The notes beneath the pieces were generated by a model. The model did not search any database. It had not been told where the DNA came from and saw nothing but the letters and a program-made list of their open reading frames with translations. The position numbers and the translations under genes are program-made. A stretch of 64,000 nucleotides of DNA, taken from contig NZ_CP044523.1 of assembly GCF_008831545.1 (NCBI RefSeq), positions 1,922,001 to 1,986,000 of the forward strand. The letters run 5' to 3'. Every line of letters starts with the position of its first letter. Position 1 is the first letter of the stretch. Source of the DNA: Halorussus halophilus. Its GTDB lineage: Archaea > Halobacteriota > Halobacteria > Halobacteriales > Haladaptataceae. Of the stretch, positions 1 through 8,913 are shown in pieces.

Positions 1-1
1 C

Positions 2-901
2 GTCGAGACGCTGTTCGTCGCGGGGATGGTGTACATCTCCTCCAGCGCAATCGTCGGCAAGACACTGGTCGAGCGCGGGTGGGTCCTCGAAGCCGAGAGC
101 GAGGCCATCTTCGGGACGCTCATCTTCGAAGACCTGGTCATCGCGCTCTACATCGCAGTCCTCTCGACGGTCGTCGTCCACGACGGCTCCGTGGTCGGCG
201 CGCTCGCCTCTGTGTCGAAAGGTATCGCGTTCCTCGCCGTCGTCGCGCTCGTCGGTTGGTACGGTTCGAGCTACGTCGAGCGACTGCTCGACACCGCGGA
301 CGACGAGCAGTTCCTCCTGCGCGTCCTCGCCGTCGCCACGCTCGTCGCCAGTGCCGCGACGTTCGTCGGCGTCAGCGTCGGCGTGACTGCCTTCTTCGTC
401 GGCGCGACAGTCGGCCGTACCGACCTCGTCGAGCGCGTCGAGAAGCGACTGGACCCCGTTCGCGACCTCTTCGCCGCGGTGTTCTTCTTCTCCATCGGGT
501 TGACGACGGAACTCTCCGCAGTGTTCGACGTGGCTGGACTGCTCGCGGTCGCAGTCGTCGCAACGACCGCCAGCAAGCTACTCAGCGGGACGCTCGGTGG
601 CCACCTCTACGGACTCGACGCCCGCGGGTCGTTGCGGGTGGGCGTCGGCATGGTCGCGCGCGGCGAGTTCTCGCTGGTGCTGGCCGCGCTCGCTCGAACC
701 GCCGGAACCGGGCGACTCGGCCGCATCGTTCCGGAGTTCGGCGTCGGCTACGTCCTCGTGATGAGCGTCTTCGGTACGCTGTTGCTCCGCCACGAAGGCC
801 GACTCGCGGCCCTCAGCGGGGTCGCAGAACGGGGCACTGGTGTGGGCACGTTGACACGAGGCGAGCAATCGACCCGAACGCCGGAACCTAAACGACAGTG
901 A
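2..901 (+). CDS. Kef/CPA2-type cation:proton antiporter, 3' part
   Basis: The last 299 residues of an integral membrane antiporter; the frame is open to the window edge, so the true start lies upstream and the ATG at 26 is internal. About eight hydrophobic helices are visible. The segment VGMVARGEFSLVLAALA matches the conserved RGEFS region in the C-terminal half of CPA2 exchangers, which swap Na+ or K+ for H+ across the cell membrane. The protein ends in a short hydrophilic tail without a TrkA-N or USP domain, so any regulatory domain would have to be encoded separately. Family assignment is firm; the ion is not known. Confidence 0.85.
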   Translation, partial: VETLFVAGMVYISSSAIVGKTLVERGWVLEAESEAIFGTLIFEDLVIALYIAVLSTVVVHDGSVVGALASVSKGIAFLAVVALVGWYGSSYVERLLDTADDEQFLLRVLAVATLVASAATFVGVSVGVTAFFVGATVGRTDLVERVEKRLDPVRDLFAAVFFFSIGLTTELSAVFDVAGLLAVAVVATTASKLLSGTLGGHLYGLDARGSLRVGVGMVARGEFSLVLAALARTAGTGRLGRIVPEFGVGYVLVMSVFGTLLLRHEGRLAALSGVAERGTGVGTLTRGEQSTRTPEPKRQ

Positions 902-1066
902 GCCGACCTTTGCAGCGGTTGTGACGACCATACCGTCGAAAACAGTCCCGTAATTTTAGGCGGCCGCCTCGTTGAACACATTCCGAGGTGGTCATCGGTG
1001 AAAGAACAGTCACGGTTGAACGAATCGTCACTAGTGAACGAAGCATCGGTACTGAGTGAACGTCCC

Positions 1067-1396
1067 ATGACAGCAACTGAATCCACCGACGTAGACTCCG
1101 AGCAGTGCATCGACCCCGAGACCGACCACAGGCCAGACGAGTCGGTCGAGGGAACCGAGAGCGACACCCAATCGACCCGAGTCAGGTTCTGGCTGACCAA
1201 CGACCTGCTGGCGTTCGCGATGAACGTCTCGCTGGCCATCGTCGTCGTCGCTGGCGGCGCAGGATTCCTCGACCTCGCGGCAGTTCCACTGGAGATGCGG
1301 TTGACCTACCTCACCATCGCGGGAGGGTCGGCCGTCTGGACGTTCGGACAACCGGCGTTCGAGACGTGGCGAGAGAACGGGCGCGGCGGTGCCTGA
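1067..1396 (+). CDS. small two-helix membrane protein, unknown function
   Basis: Encodes 109 residues from the ATG at 1067; the frame also allows a GTG at 998 (132 residues). I prefer 1067 because codons before it are poorer in third-position G+C. The N-terminal 40 residues are acidic and presumably cytoplasmic. Two hydrophobic stretches follow (FAMNVSLAIVVVAGGAGF and LTYLTIAGGSAVWTF), then a short basic tail. No family recognised. It stands alone between the antiporter and a PadR-like gene on the same strand. Confidence 0.55.
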   Translation: MTATESTDVDSEQCIDPETDHRPDESVEGTESDTQSTRVRFWLTNDLLAFAMNVSLAIVVVAGGAGFLDLAAVPLEMRLTYLTIAGGSAVWTFGQPAFETWRENGRGGA

Positions 1397-1490
1397 CCGC
1401 AGGTTCCGACCGCCACGCCCGGTAGACAGGCCGGAAGTCGGGTTCGACCCCCGCGCGTGGTCTCGGCGGCAGACGCCGCCGGTGTTTGAG

Positions 1491-1859
1491 ATGGGTGTGA
1501 GAGAACAACCAATCGACGGCGCGGAATCGACTACTGAACAGCCAGCCTCGGCGCGCCCGCTTACAGAAATGACCGGGTTTCAGCGGAATCTGCTGCTCGC
1601 CATCGCGTCGCTCGAAGGCACGAACCCGAACGGCGTCGAGGTCAAGCGAACGTTGGAGCAACACTACGACGAAGAACTCAACGAAGGGCGACTCTACCAG
1701 AATCTCCGAGAGCTGCTGGCGAGTGGTGACGTCGAAAAGCTCCCGCTCGACGGGCGGACGAACGCGTACTATCTGACCGACAAAGGCCGCGAGCGACTGC
1801 TCGCACACAGACAGTGGGCCGACGACTGCTTGACCGAAGAGACGAGCGCAGACGAGTAA
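1491..1859 (+). CDS. PadR-family winged-helix transcriptional regulator
   Basis: A 122-residue protein whose core from MTGFQRNLLLAIASLEG to TNAYYLTDKGRERLLAH follows the haloarchaeal PadR pattern: recognition helix region EGRLYQNLRELLASGDVEK, then the wing with the R-TN-YYLT motif. Start is uncertain: ATG 1491 gives an acidic 26-residue leader, ATG 1569 starts exactly at the domain. PadR proteins are usually dimeric repressors responding to small molecules. No ligand domain is present, and no target can be named. The neighbouring genes on the same strand are the small membrane protein upstream and the propeller protein 23 bp downstream. Confidence 0.8.
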   Translation: MGVREQPIDGAESTTEQPASARPLTEMTGFQRNLLLAIASLEGTNPNGVEVKRTLEQHYDEELNEGRLYQNLRELLASGDVEKLPLDGRTNAYYLTDKGRERLLAHRQWADDCLTEETSADE

Positions 1860-1882
1860 GCGGTGGCGGTACTGTTCGAACG

Positions 1883-2965
1883 ATGGTACTCAAAGACATT
1901 TTTTCGACGATAGATCGGATGACAGACGGAAAACCCGACGACTCACAGACAGCCGGGGACAGTGCGACAGACGACGCCGAACCGACGAGCGACCCCGAAG
2001 CGACGAACGATCCCGAAGCGACCGAAGACGGTACGACGAGCGGTAGCGAGGCGAGTTCCAGCGAGGACCAAGCGGAGAGTGAAGTGCAGACAACGAGCGA
2101 GTGGTCGGCCGCGGAGTCGCCGACGACCAAGAGCCTATTCGGCGTCGTCCAGACCGCGAACGGACCGTACGCCGTCGGAACCGGCGGGAACGTCCTCACT
2201 CGGAACGACGGTGCGTGGCACTTCGCAATCCAGGATGGTCCGGCCACGCGCAAGAACACGCTGACCGACGTGGCCGTCACCGACGACGGGAAACGCATCT
2301 GGTTCGCCGGGTCCAGCGGCGCGCTCGGCGCGTACGACGTGACCGTCGGCAAGAAGTACGACTACTCCGCGCCCATGGAGAAGACGAGTACGTGGGAAGC
2401 CATCGCAGTCACCGGCAAGCGAGGCTCCGAAGAACTCCGAGTCGCCAACGGGTCGGGCGAGGTGCTGACCGTCACCACCGACGAAAACGGCTGTCCGCAG
2501 TGGGGCGAGGTCGTCAAGCCCGGCAGTGGTTCGACTGTTCCGGCACTGGACTACGGCGGCGGCAACTTCTACGCGGTAGACACCAGCGGCAACGCCTTCG
2601 TGGAGCGAGAGAAGGGTTGGAAAGACATCGGCGTCAGGAACGCGCAGGTGAACTTCTTCGACGTGTACGCGACCGAGAAGACGGTTCTCATCGCGGGCGG
2701 CGGCGGGAGAATCTACCGCTACGACAGCGTCTGCAAGAACTGGACGCCCGTCAGCGCGGGAGAGGTCGCGCTCCACGCGATTGCGGGGACCGACGGCGCA
2801 GACGGCACCGTCACTACCGTCGGCGCAGGCGGGCACGTCTACGAGCGGGGCGGCAAGCGCGGGTGGGTCGAGAGCGAGACGCCCGTCGAAGACAACCTCA
2901 ACTCCGTGACACTCGGCGAGACTGACGTCGCAGTCGGTGCGGGCGGCGTCATCGTCGAGCGATAA
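1883..2965 (+). CDS. cytoplasmic beta-propeller-like protein with acidic N-terminus
   Basis: A 360-residue protein without signal peptide or membrane helix. Residues 15-85 are a low-complexity Asp/Glu/Ser/Thr region (repeats of EPTSDPEATNDPEATED type). The rest consists of about six repeated 40-residue units ending in motifs such as VGTGGNVLTRNDGAW, FAGSSGALGAYDV, AGGGGRIYRYDSVCKNW, VGAGGHVYERGGKRGWV and VGAGGVIVER, the G-G-x-(I/V)-Y pattern of BNR/YCF48-like propeller blades. The ATG at 1883 is chosen over an upstream in-frame start at 1814, which would overlap the PadR gene. Role unknown; propellers of this type usually act as scaffolds. Confidence 0.7.
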   Translation: MVLKDIFSTIDRMTDGKPDDSQTAGDSATDDAEPTSDPEATNDPEATEDGTTSGSEASSSEDQAESEVQTTSEWSAAESPTTKSLFGVVQTANGPYAVGTGGNVLTRNDGAWHFAIQDGPATRKNTLTDVAVTDDGKRIWFAGSSGALGAYDVTVGKKYDYSAPMEKTSTWEAIAVTGKRGSEELRVANGSGEVLTVTTDENGCPQWGEVVKPGSGSTVPALDYGGGNFYAVDTSGNAFVEREKGWKDIGVRNAQVNFFDVYATEKTVLIAGGGGRIYRYDSVCKNWTPVSAGEVALHAIAGTDGADGTVTTVGAGGHVYERGGKRGWVESETPVEDNLNSVTLGETDVAVGAGGVIVER

Positions 2966-3043
2966 CTGCGACAATTTTTCCGGACGCAACGCGGCTTTCC
3001 GGCGGTTTTCCGTACTACGTCGCTGTTTCGATACCTTCGTCAG

Positions 3044-3094
3044 TGTTGGCCACACTAGCCCAACATCTATGGTGTTGGCCCGAGTACGCCAACA
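3044..3094 (+). promoter_or_regulatory. two tandem 22-bp dyads over the promoter of the 3099 gene
   Basis: Dyad 1 (3044-3065) has arms TGTTGGC and CCCAACA around 8 nt, with one mismatched pair. Dyad 2 (3073-3094) has perfect arms TGTTGGC and GCCAACA around 8 nt. The dyads are 29 bp apart start to start. Dyad 2 ends 4 bp before the ATG at 3099, and a TATA-like CTATGG lies between the two dyads. This is the geometry of an operator that brackets the core promoter. The downstream gene encodes a helix-turn-helix protein, so autoregulation is plausible but inferred. Confidence 0.6.
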
Positions 3095-3098
3095 TACG

Positions 3099-3677
3099 AT
3101 GACAGATTCCCTCTCCGAATCCAAATCTCAATCCGATTCCCCAACAGACACCGCCGAAGTACTCGACACGCTCACCGACCGCGGGGAGTTCGAGATAGAC
3201 GTGAATCCGCCCGACGCAGAGATAGCTTCCGACGCGGTACGCGTTGAGACGCCCGCTGGCTGGCTCGCGTTCGAGATGCCAGTAATGGAGAACTACGGCG
3301 CGGAACACGACCGCCACGACCCGGACGCGGGCGTCTACGTCGATATGTGGTTCGTGGAAGGCTACACCGTCGTCCACGTCAGAACGAAAATGGACGGCGA
3401 ATCCACCCACACCGTCGAGGTCCACGAACAGCGACCAGCGGAGCGCGCGATGGAGTTGAAAGCCCACGGAGTCCCCGAAAGACGCGCGGAAATCGTCGTC
3501 CTCCGCGAGCAGGGGCTGAGCTACAGCGAAATCGTCGAAGAGACGGGGACTCACGGACCGAACCACCGCGGCGACGTCTCGACGCACCTCCAGAAGTTCA
3601 ACAGACAACTGGCCGACGCCCGCTGGCTCGCGGAGAACGCCTCGAAGGTGCGCGTGGGTCGGAGTGGGGGCACCTGA
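3099..3677 (+). CDS. helix-turn-helix protein preceding a SagB-type gene
   Basis: A 192-residue acidic protein. Residues 1-35 are a Ser/Asp/Glu-rich leader. The middle, about 35-115, is a compact predicted beta-rich domain (ETPAGWLAFEMPVMENYG, VDMWFVEGYTVVHV) that I do not recognise. Residues about 125-185 (VPERRAEIVVLREQGLSYSE onward) look like a helix-turn-helix of the sigma-factor/resolvase type. ATG 3099 is preferred over an in-frame start at 2937 because the dyads and TATA-like element lie directly before it. Its stop is 3 bp before the SagB-like gene, implying one transcript. A regulator of that enzyme is the simplest reading. Confidence 0.65.
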   Translation: MTDSLSESKSQSDSPTDTAEVLDTLTDRGEFEIDVNPPDAEIASDAVRVETPAGWLAFEMPVMENYGAEHDRHDPDAGVYVDMWFVEGYTVVHVRTKMDGESTHTVEVHEQRPAERAMELKAHGVPERRAEIVVLREQGLSYSEIVEETGTHGPNHRGDVSTHLQKFNRQLADARWLAENASKVRVGRSGGT

Positions 3678-3680
3678 ACG

Positions 3681-5231
3681 ATGGTGGACGCCCGCGAGTA
3701 CCACGAGCAGACGAAACACGCTCCGGGAAGCATCGGTGGCGACGGCAATCGAATGAATCCCGACATCAAGCCGCGGCCGTACAAACGCTACGCAGACCTC
3801 CCACGAGAGTCGATTTCCGCTCTCGGAGCGGTCGCGGAACCCGCGCTGTCCGCCATCACCGCGTCGAATGCCGAGCCGGACCTCGGAGTCGCGGCCACCG
3901 AAATCGACGCCGAGACCTTGCACACGCTCTGTCACTACGCGACGGGCGTCACGAAGGAACTGAAGAAAGGAGGCCGACTCCAGCAGTATCGCGCCGCCTC
4001 TTGCACCGGAAAACTGTACCACATCGACCTCTACGCCGTCACGGGCGACCTCGGAGGGTTCGGACCGGGCGTCTACCACTTCGACCCCAGTTCCGACTCG
4101 TTCGACGTACTCCGAGAGGGGGACTACCGCGGCGTTCTCGCACAGGCCTCGGGCGACTCGGAGCGAGTCGCCGACGCACCCGTGACGTTCGTCGCGACCT
4201 CCGAGTGGTGGCGCAATGCCTGGAAGTACGCGGACCGAACCTACCGCCACGCGTTCTGGGACTCCGGGACGATTCTCGCCAACCTGCTCGCCGCCGCCCA
4301 CGGACGCGGCCACTCGGCCGCGGTCGAACTTGGATTCGCCGACAGTCCCGTCACGAAATTGCTCGGTCTCGACCCCGAAGACGAGGCACCGCTGGAACTC
4401 CTCAGTGTCGGCAGTGGCGACACGGCTTCGGACGCCTCGTCTCTCGACTCCCTCGATTCAATCGACCCCGAAGAGGACCCCGTCTCGGATAGTCGCGTCG
4501 AGTATCCCCTCGTTCCGGACGCGTGGCGACAGAGTACGCTGGACGACGGCGCCGACGCGCGAGCGTGGCGCGAGAAACTCGCTAATGCAGGCGACAACGC
4601 GTTCGGAACGCACGGAATCGGCGACGGAAAACTCATCGACCTCGACCCCGTGGACGTGGAAACGGCTTCGGGGAGACCTGTGGACAACACCATCGAGCGA
4701 CGCGGGTCGCTCCGGGAGTTCAGCCACGAGGCTATCAGCGCCCGGAAGTTCGCCACGATTCTCGACCGGGCGCTCGGCGGTGTTCCGGTGACGGCAGGCG
4801 CATCTGGTTCCGGTATCGCTCCGAACGTGCTAGACTACTACTGTCTCGTCAACGCCGTCGAAGGAATCCCGAGCGGAGCCTACCAGTACCACCCCGAATC
4901 GAATGCCTTGGAGCGCCTCGGCGACAGCGACCGGGAGACGGCCGGACATATCGCACTCGACCAGTCGGTCGTCGGTGACACCGTGGTGAACGTCTATCTC
5001 GTGGCCGACGTGGACGCGCTCGTAGACCGACTCGGCAATCGCGGCTACCGACTTGCGCAGTTGCTCGGCGGCGTTCAACTCGGGCGACTGTACCTCGCCA
5101 CGTACGCCCACCGGACGCTCGGCGGTCGCGGGTTCACGTTCTACGATGACCTCGTGACCGAACAGTTCTCTCCGCGGGCCGCGAACCAGACGCCGATGAC
5201 CATGTTCGCGTTTGGAAAGCCGGAGAAGTAG
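3681..5231 (+). CDS. SagB/ThcOx-type FMN oxidoreductase with two nitroreductase domains
   Basis: A 516-residue protein with two tandem nitroreductase-like domains. The first spans about 20-240 (YKRYADLPRES, LHTLCHYATGVTKE, YRAASCTGKLYHIDLYAV, FWDSGTILANLLAAAHGRG). The second spans about 335-516 and opens with ERRGSLREFSHEAI, the usual FMN-phosphate-binding Arg-Arg/Ser start, followed by ALDQSVVGDTVVNVYLVADV and GVQLGRLYLATYAHRTLGGRGFTFYDD. In bacteriocin clusters such enzymes oxidise azolines to azoles with a YcaO cyclodehydratase; many archaeal members stand alone with unknown substrates. No YcaO, lanthionine synthase or precursor gene is seen within 60 kb downstream. FMN dependence is inferred from the family. 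Confidence 0.85.
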   Translation: MVDAREYHEQTKHAPGSIGGDGNRMNPDIKPRPYKRYADLPRESISALGAVAEPALSAITASNAEPDLGVAATEIDAETLHTLCHYATGVTKELKKGGRLQQYRAASCTGKLYHIDLYAVTGDLGGFGPGVYHFDPSSDSFDVLREGDYRGVLAQASGDSERVADAPVTFVATSEWWRNAWKYADRTYRHAFWDSGTILANLLAAAHGRGHSAAVELGFADSPVTKLLGLDPEDEAPLELLSVGSGDTASDASSLDSLDSIDPEEDPVSDSRVEYPLVPDAWRQSTLDDGADARAWREKLANAGDNAFGTHGIGDGKLIDLDPVDVETASGRPVDNTIERRGSLREFSHEAISARKFATILDRALGGVPVTAGASGSGIAPNVLDYYCLVNAVEGIPSGAYQYHPESNALERLGDSDRETAGHIALDQSVVGDTVVNVYLVADVDALVDRLGNRGYRLAQLLGGVQLGRLYLATYAHRTLGGRGFTFYDDLVTEQFSPRAANQTPMTMFAFGKPEK

Positions 5232-5233
5232 AT

Positions 5234-5659
5234 TCAGGACGGCAGGCCGACGTGTCGGTGTCGATTGTACAGATACACCGCACACGTCTCGAAGGTGCCG
5301 ACGACGAGCGAAATCGCCGCGACGAACACCGCGACTTTCGGCCCGCCGGCGTGGTTCACCACGAGAAACGCCAGAACCGGCCCGCCGAGGACGAACGCGA
5401 CGTACTTCCGCCAGTCCGGGTTCCACTCGGCGTCCCTGCGGTCGAGCGCGTTCGCGTCCCGATACAGCGCGGGCACCGTCGCCACGCTCGCCAACGCGAG
5501 GACGACCAGCGTCACGAGGATTTCGATGCCAGCCATCACCGCCGAGGAGCGACCGGCGAGCAGTACCAGTCCCAAGCCGCCACCGACGCTCAAAACGACG
5601 TAGCCCGCGAGGAACTGCCAGTAGCGACCGGAGGAAGCGGAGTCAGTTTCGAGTACCAT
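5234..5659 (-). CDS. four-helix membrane protein, unknown function
   Basis: A 141-residue protein with four hydrophobic segments: YWQFLAGYVVLSVGGGLGLVLL, IEILVTLVVLALASVATVPAL, YVAFVLGGPVLAFLVV and VAVFVAAISLVVGTFETCAVYLY, separated by short charged loops including DAEWNPDWRKY. The ATG at 5659 is used; an in-frame GTG two codons upstream (5665) is equally possible. It converges with the SagB-like gene, whose stop is 2 bp away. No family recognised beyond haloarchaeal membrane proteins of this general form. Confidence 0.6.
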   Translation of the reverse strand: MVLETDSASSGRYWQFLAGYVVLSVGGGLGLVLLAGRSSAVMAGIEILVTLVVLALASVATVPALYRDANALDRRDAEWNPDWRKYVAFVLGGPVLAFLVVNHAGGPKVAVFVAAISLVVGTFETCAVYLYNRHRHVGLPS

Positions 5660-5737
5660 GGCCACTCGAACGTAGGGGTTCGACGGCCGTATAACGGGGC
5701 GAAAGCGCAGAAAACTACAGATTCGCGCGCCGAGTTT

Positions 5738-6577
5738 TCACTCCTCGCCGACCGCCGTGTCCTCCACCTCGCCCGAAAGTGCGGCGTGGCCGTAGTTCAG
5801 TAGCGCGACGAACACCGACCCGCCGACGGCGTTGCCGAGCGTCGTCCACGTGAGAAAGTGGGCGTAGTCGGCGAGCGTGACGCCCTGTCCCAGAAACATT
5901 GCCGACAGTACCTCGGTCGTTCCCAACAGCGAGTGATGAAACGGCGCGAACCCGATGCCAGCGGTGACGACGAGCGTGAGCAGGACGCGACTCACCGTGT
6001 CTCGACTCGCGGCGACCAGCCACGTCACCAACCCCATCAACCATCCGGCGACGACGCCGCTCAGCAGTACGACCCACCACGGGAGCGGGAGTAGTGCCTC
6101 CGCGAGCGTGCCGAACGCAGATGGCTCTGCGACGTTCATCTGCGGGCCGAGGACAGCTATCAGTCCGGCGAACGCCCCACAACCCACCAGGTTCGAGACG
6201 TAGACGACCCCCCAGAGTTCGAGCATCTCCCAGAGGGACGCCCGGCCGTCTAACACCGGAAGCACTGCCATCGTCGTGTGGGCAGTGAACAGTTCGGTCT
6301 GACCGAGGATGACGAAGAGGAATCCGACGGCAGAGACGCTGGCGAGTACTATTTGCTGTGTCAACTTCGACTCGAACCCACCGGAGAAGGTGAGTGCCAT
6401 CCCCATGAACAACGCGCCGAAACTGACAGTCAGTCCGGCGGCCAGTCCCGACACGAAGAGTCCGCGGTTTGGCCGACGAATCTCCTTGAGCGCGCTCTGC
6501 ATCTCGCGTTCCAGGATGTTGCCGTACGACAGCGACGCGCCCGAGGGTGTCACGTCTTCGTCGCCATCGCTACTCAT
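5738..6577 (-). CDS. formate/nitrite transporter (FNT) family channel
   Basis: A 279-residue membrane protein with an acidic cytoplasmic N-terminus and six predicted helices. Family marks include the first-half segment ILGQTELFTAHTTMAVLPVL, a loop-helix typical of FNT pores, and the second-half segment GFAPFHHSLLGTTEVLSAMF, where FNT channels carry their conserved His. FNT proteins are pentameric channels for formate, nitrite or hydrosulfide. This sequence is closest in feel to the YfdC-like branch with a long N-terminus, so the substrate is not assignable. It stands alone, with GatE downstream-convergent in orientation. Confidence 0.85.
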   Translation of the reverse strand: MSSDGDEDVTPSGASLSYGNILEREMQSALKEIRRPNRGLFVSGLAAGLTVSFGALFMGMALTFSGGFESKLTQQIVLASVSAVGFLFVILGQTELFTAHTTMAVLPVLDGRASLWEMLELWGVVYVSNLVGCGAFAGLIAVLGPQMNVAEPSAFGTLAEALLPLPWWVVLLSGVVAGWLMGLVTWLVAASRDTVSRVLLTLVVTAGIGFAPFHHSLLGTTEVLSAMFLGQGVTLADYAHFLTWTTLGNAVGGSVFVALLNYGHAALSGEVEDTAVGEE

Positions 6578-6671
6578 GACTCTGGGTCCCCTGCGTTGCG
6601 CACTCTCGATACGTCACCGACCAGAAATAAAGTCGTTCTGCCCGATTTTAACGCGCTCTTTCGTTTCTCGT

Positions 6672-8540
6672 TTACGCGCGCTTCTGAATCTCTTCGCGAA
6701 GCAGTTCGCTCACTTGGTCGCCGTCGGCCTTGCCGCCGAGTGCGCCCATCGCTTCGCCCATTAGGCCGGAGAACGCCTGCATGCCCTCTTCCTCAACCTG
6801 TTCCGAATTGCGCTCGACGACTTCCACGATTGCCTCCCGAACTTCGTCCTCGCCAGCACTGCCGAGGTCCTCCTGTTCGACTGCCTCCTCGGCGGACAGT
6901 CCGGGGTCCTCTGCGAGCGCAGTCAGCAGGTCTCCAACGTTCCCCTTCGCGACTTCGCCGTCCTCGACGAGTTCGAACGTCCGGAGGAAGTGGTCGGCTT
7001 CGAGGTTCTCGACCGGGACGTCGTCGCGGCGCAGTTCCGTGACCGTACTCTCGACGGTCTGGGCCGCGAGCGTGGCGTCCACGCCCATCTCGACGGCGCG
7101 CTCGAACAGCGTCATCCGACGACCGTACGCAACCTGCTCGGCGAGACCCGCGTCGAGTCCGTACTCGTCCTGATAGCGCTCGACCTTCTCCGTGAGGAGT
7201 TCGGGCGTCTCGACTTCGCTCGGGTCCGGTTCGACGGGCGGCACGTCCGTCTCGGGGTACATCCGGGCCGCGCCGGGGAGCGGTCGGAGATACCGCGAGG
7301 TGCCGTCCTCGTTCGCACCGCGGGTCTCCTCTGGGACGCCTTCGAGCGCGGTTTCGGCGCGTTCGACTGCCGCCTTTATCGCGCCGTCTGCGACTTCCTC
7401 GCTGGCGGCGACGATGGCGACCGCGTCGTCCTCGCCTGCGCCCACCGTCTCGCGGAGGTCGGCCACCTCGTCCTCGGTCACGCCGTACGCTGGGAGTTCG
7501 TCGGTGTGGAAGATGCCCCCAGCACCGTGGCGCTTGGCGTGGTCCGAAAGCTCTGTGCCGAGGCGGCGGTCTGGCTGAAGTTCCGCGCCGACGATGCCGT
7601 CGAAGCCGTGTAGCGCGACAGCAGTGACTTTACCCCCCGAATCGAGTGCGCCGCGAATGACGCTACTATCGGTGTCCGCGAACACGTCCGTCACGTCCTG
7701 CACTGCGCCGACTTCCGCGCCTCGCTCGTGCAGTTCGTCTTTGATTTCGAGTAGGCGAACCTGTCGATGGACCTCGTTGCGCACGAGGTCGTCGATGTCG
7801 TCCAGACTCTGGACGCCCTTCATCTCGACGCGAGCGCCTTCCTCGATGGAGATGTTCACGTCCTGGCGAATCGTACCGAGGCCGCGCTTGACGTGGCCCG
7901 TCGAGCGCAGCAGCATCCCGATTCGTTCGGCCGCTTCTCGGGCCTGTTCGGGCGAACGGATGTCGGGCTTGGTGCCGATTTCGACCAGCGGGATGCCGAG
8001 TCGGTCGAGACTGTAGAGGACGCCGTCCTCGCGCTCTTCGACGCGCTGGGCGCTCTCCTCTTCGAGCATTAGGTCTTCGACGCCGACCGGTCCCTCGCTG
8101 GTCGAAATCTCGCCGTCGTGAGCGAGTAGCGTCGAACGCTGGAACCCGGAGGTGTTCGACCCGTCCACGACGAGTTTCCGCATGACGTGGGCTTGGTCTA
8201 TCACGTCCATGTCCAGCAGTTGCGCGATTTCGAGGACGACCTCCTGTGCTTGCTCGTCCAGTCTGTGGGGCGGTTCGTCGTCCTCCTCGACCAGACACGT
8301 CGAGTCGTAGGCGAGATACTCGAACTCCCTATCGACTTGACTCTCTTCGAGGGCCGCTTCGTCTATCTCGCCGAGTTCGCTCTTGGTCGGGTGCAAGTAG
8401 CGCGTAAATTCGCGCTCTGCGTCCTCGGGTTCCCGAAGTTCCGTCGGACAGCCACAGAACAGTTTGGTGTCGGTGTCGAGTTGCTGGTGGATTTCGAGAC
8501 CAGCGACGAGACCCAACTCCTCGTAATCGTGGTCGGTCAT
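6672..8540 (-). CDS. gatE: Glu-tRNA(Gln) amidotransferase subunit E
   Basis: A 622-residue GatE, the archaea-specific B-type subunit that with GatD converts Glu-tRNA(Gln) to Gln-tRNA(Gln). The start ELGLVAGLEIHQQLDTDTKL and CGCPTELRE is diagnostic, followed by HPTKSELGEIDEAALEES, KLVVDGSNTSGFQRSTLLA and GPVGVEDLMLEEESAQ. An inserted AspRS-like domain (about residues 290-420) and the C-terminal helical and YqeY-like tRNA-binding tail are all present. GatD is not in the window, which is common because the two genes are often unlinked. Full length, with a short AT-rich promoter stretch before the ATG at 8540. Confidence 0.97.
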   Translation of the reverse strand: MTDHDYEELGLVAGLEIHQQLDTDTKLFCGCPTELREPEDAEREFTRYLHPTKSELGEIDEAALEESQVDREFEYLAYDSTCLVEEDDEPPHRLDEQAQEVVLEIAQLLDMDVIDQAHVMRKLVVDGSNTSGFQRSTLLAHDGEISTSEGPVGVEDLMLEEESAQRVEEREDGVLYSLDRLGIPLVEIGTKPDIRSPEQAREAAERIGMLLRSTGHVKRGLGTIRQDVNISIEEGARVEMKGVQSLDDIDDLVRNEVHRQVRLLEIKDELHERGAEVGAVQDVTDVFADTDSSVIRGALDSGGKVTAVALHGFDGIVGAELQPDRRLGTELSDHAKRHGAGGIFHTDELPAYGVTEDEVADLRETVGAGEDDAVAIVAASEEVADGAIKAAVERAETALEGVPEETRGANEDGTSRYLRPLPGAARMYPETDVPPVEPDPSEVETPELLTEKVERYQDEYGLDAGLAEQVAYGRRMTLFERAVEMGVDATLAAQTVESTVTELRRDDVPVENLEADHFLRTFELVEDGEVAKGNVGDLLTALAEDPGLSAEEAVEQEDLGSAGEDEVREAIVEVVERNSEQVEEEGMQAFSGLMGEAMGALGGKADGDQVSELLREEIQKRA

Positions 8541-8690
8541 TGCTCGATGGTGTGACGCGGAAGGGTAAAAAACCGTTCAGTCTGGGTTCGCAGACGTGGC
8601 AACGATTGCCCGAACTCGCGCGGACATCGTCAACTCGGTCTGACTCCTCGGCCAATACGGATTAATCCCGGAACCAGCCTCTATCCGAAC

Positions 8691-8804
8691 GTGCGAACGC
8701 TGGACGAACCGCTCGGCGAACTCAAACTCGCAGACCTCGCAGACGACCTCACGCTCGCGGACCTGCTCGGCAACGCCGTCCAGAACGTCGGTCGCGTCGA
8801 GTGA
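8691..8804 (+). CDS. candidate 37-residue acidic leucine-rich microprotein
   Basis: A short frame from GTG 8691 to TGA 8804, flanked by gatE (divergent) and the histidine kinase gene. The product (MRTLDEPLGELKLADLADDL then TLADLLGNAVQNVGRVE) is acidic and amphipathic, with haloarchaeal amino acid bias and G/C at nearly every third position. An ATTAAT element at 8661-8666 lies about 27 bp upstream of the GTG, the spacing of a leaderless haloarchaeal promoter. No homologue is recognised; it could be chance in a GC-rich interval. Confidence 0.4.
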   Translation: MRTLDEPLGELKLADLADDLTLADLLGNAVQNVGRVE

Positions 8805-8913
8805 CTCGTGACGGCTGGCGTTCTTCGACCCCTGACTTGTCGTGCGAAATTTGCAGTATGTGAGACTGTCACGAACCTCAAAAATTTAGTGCGATGGGGT
8901 TAAATGTCGAGGT

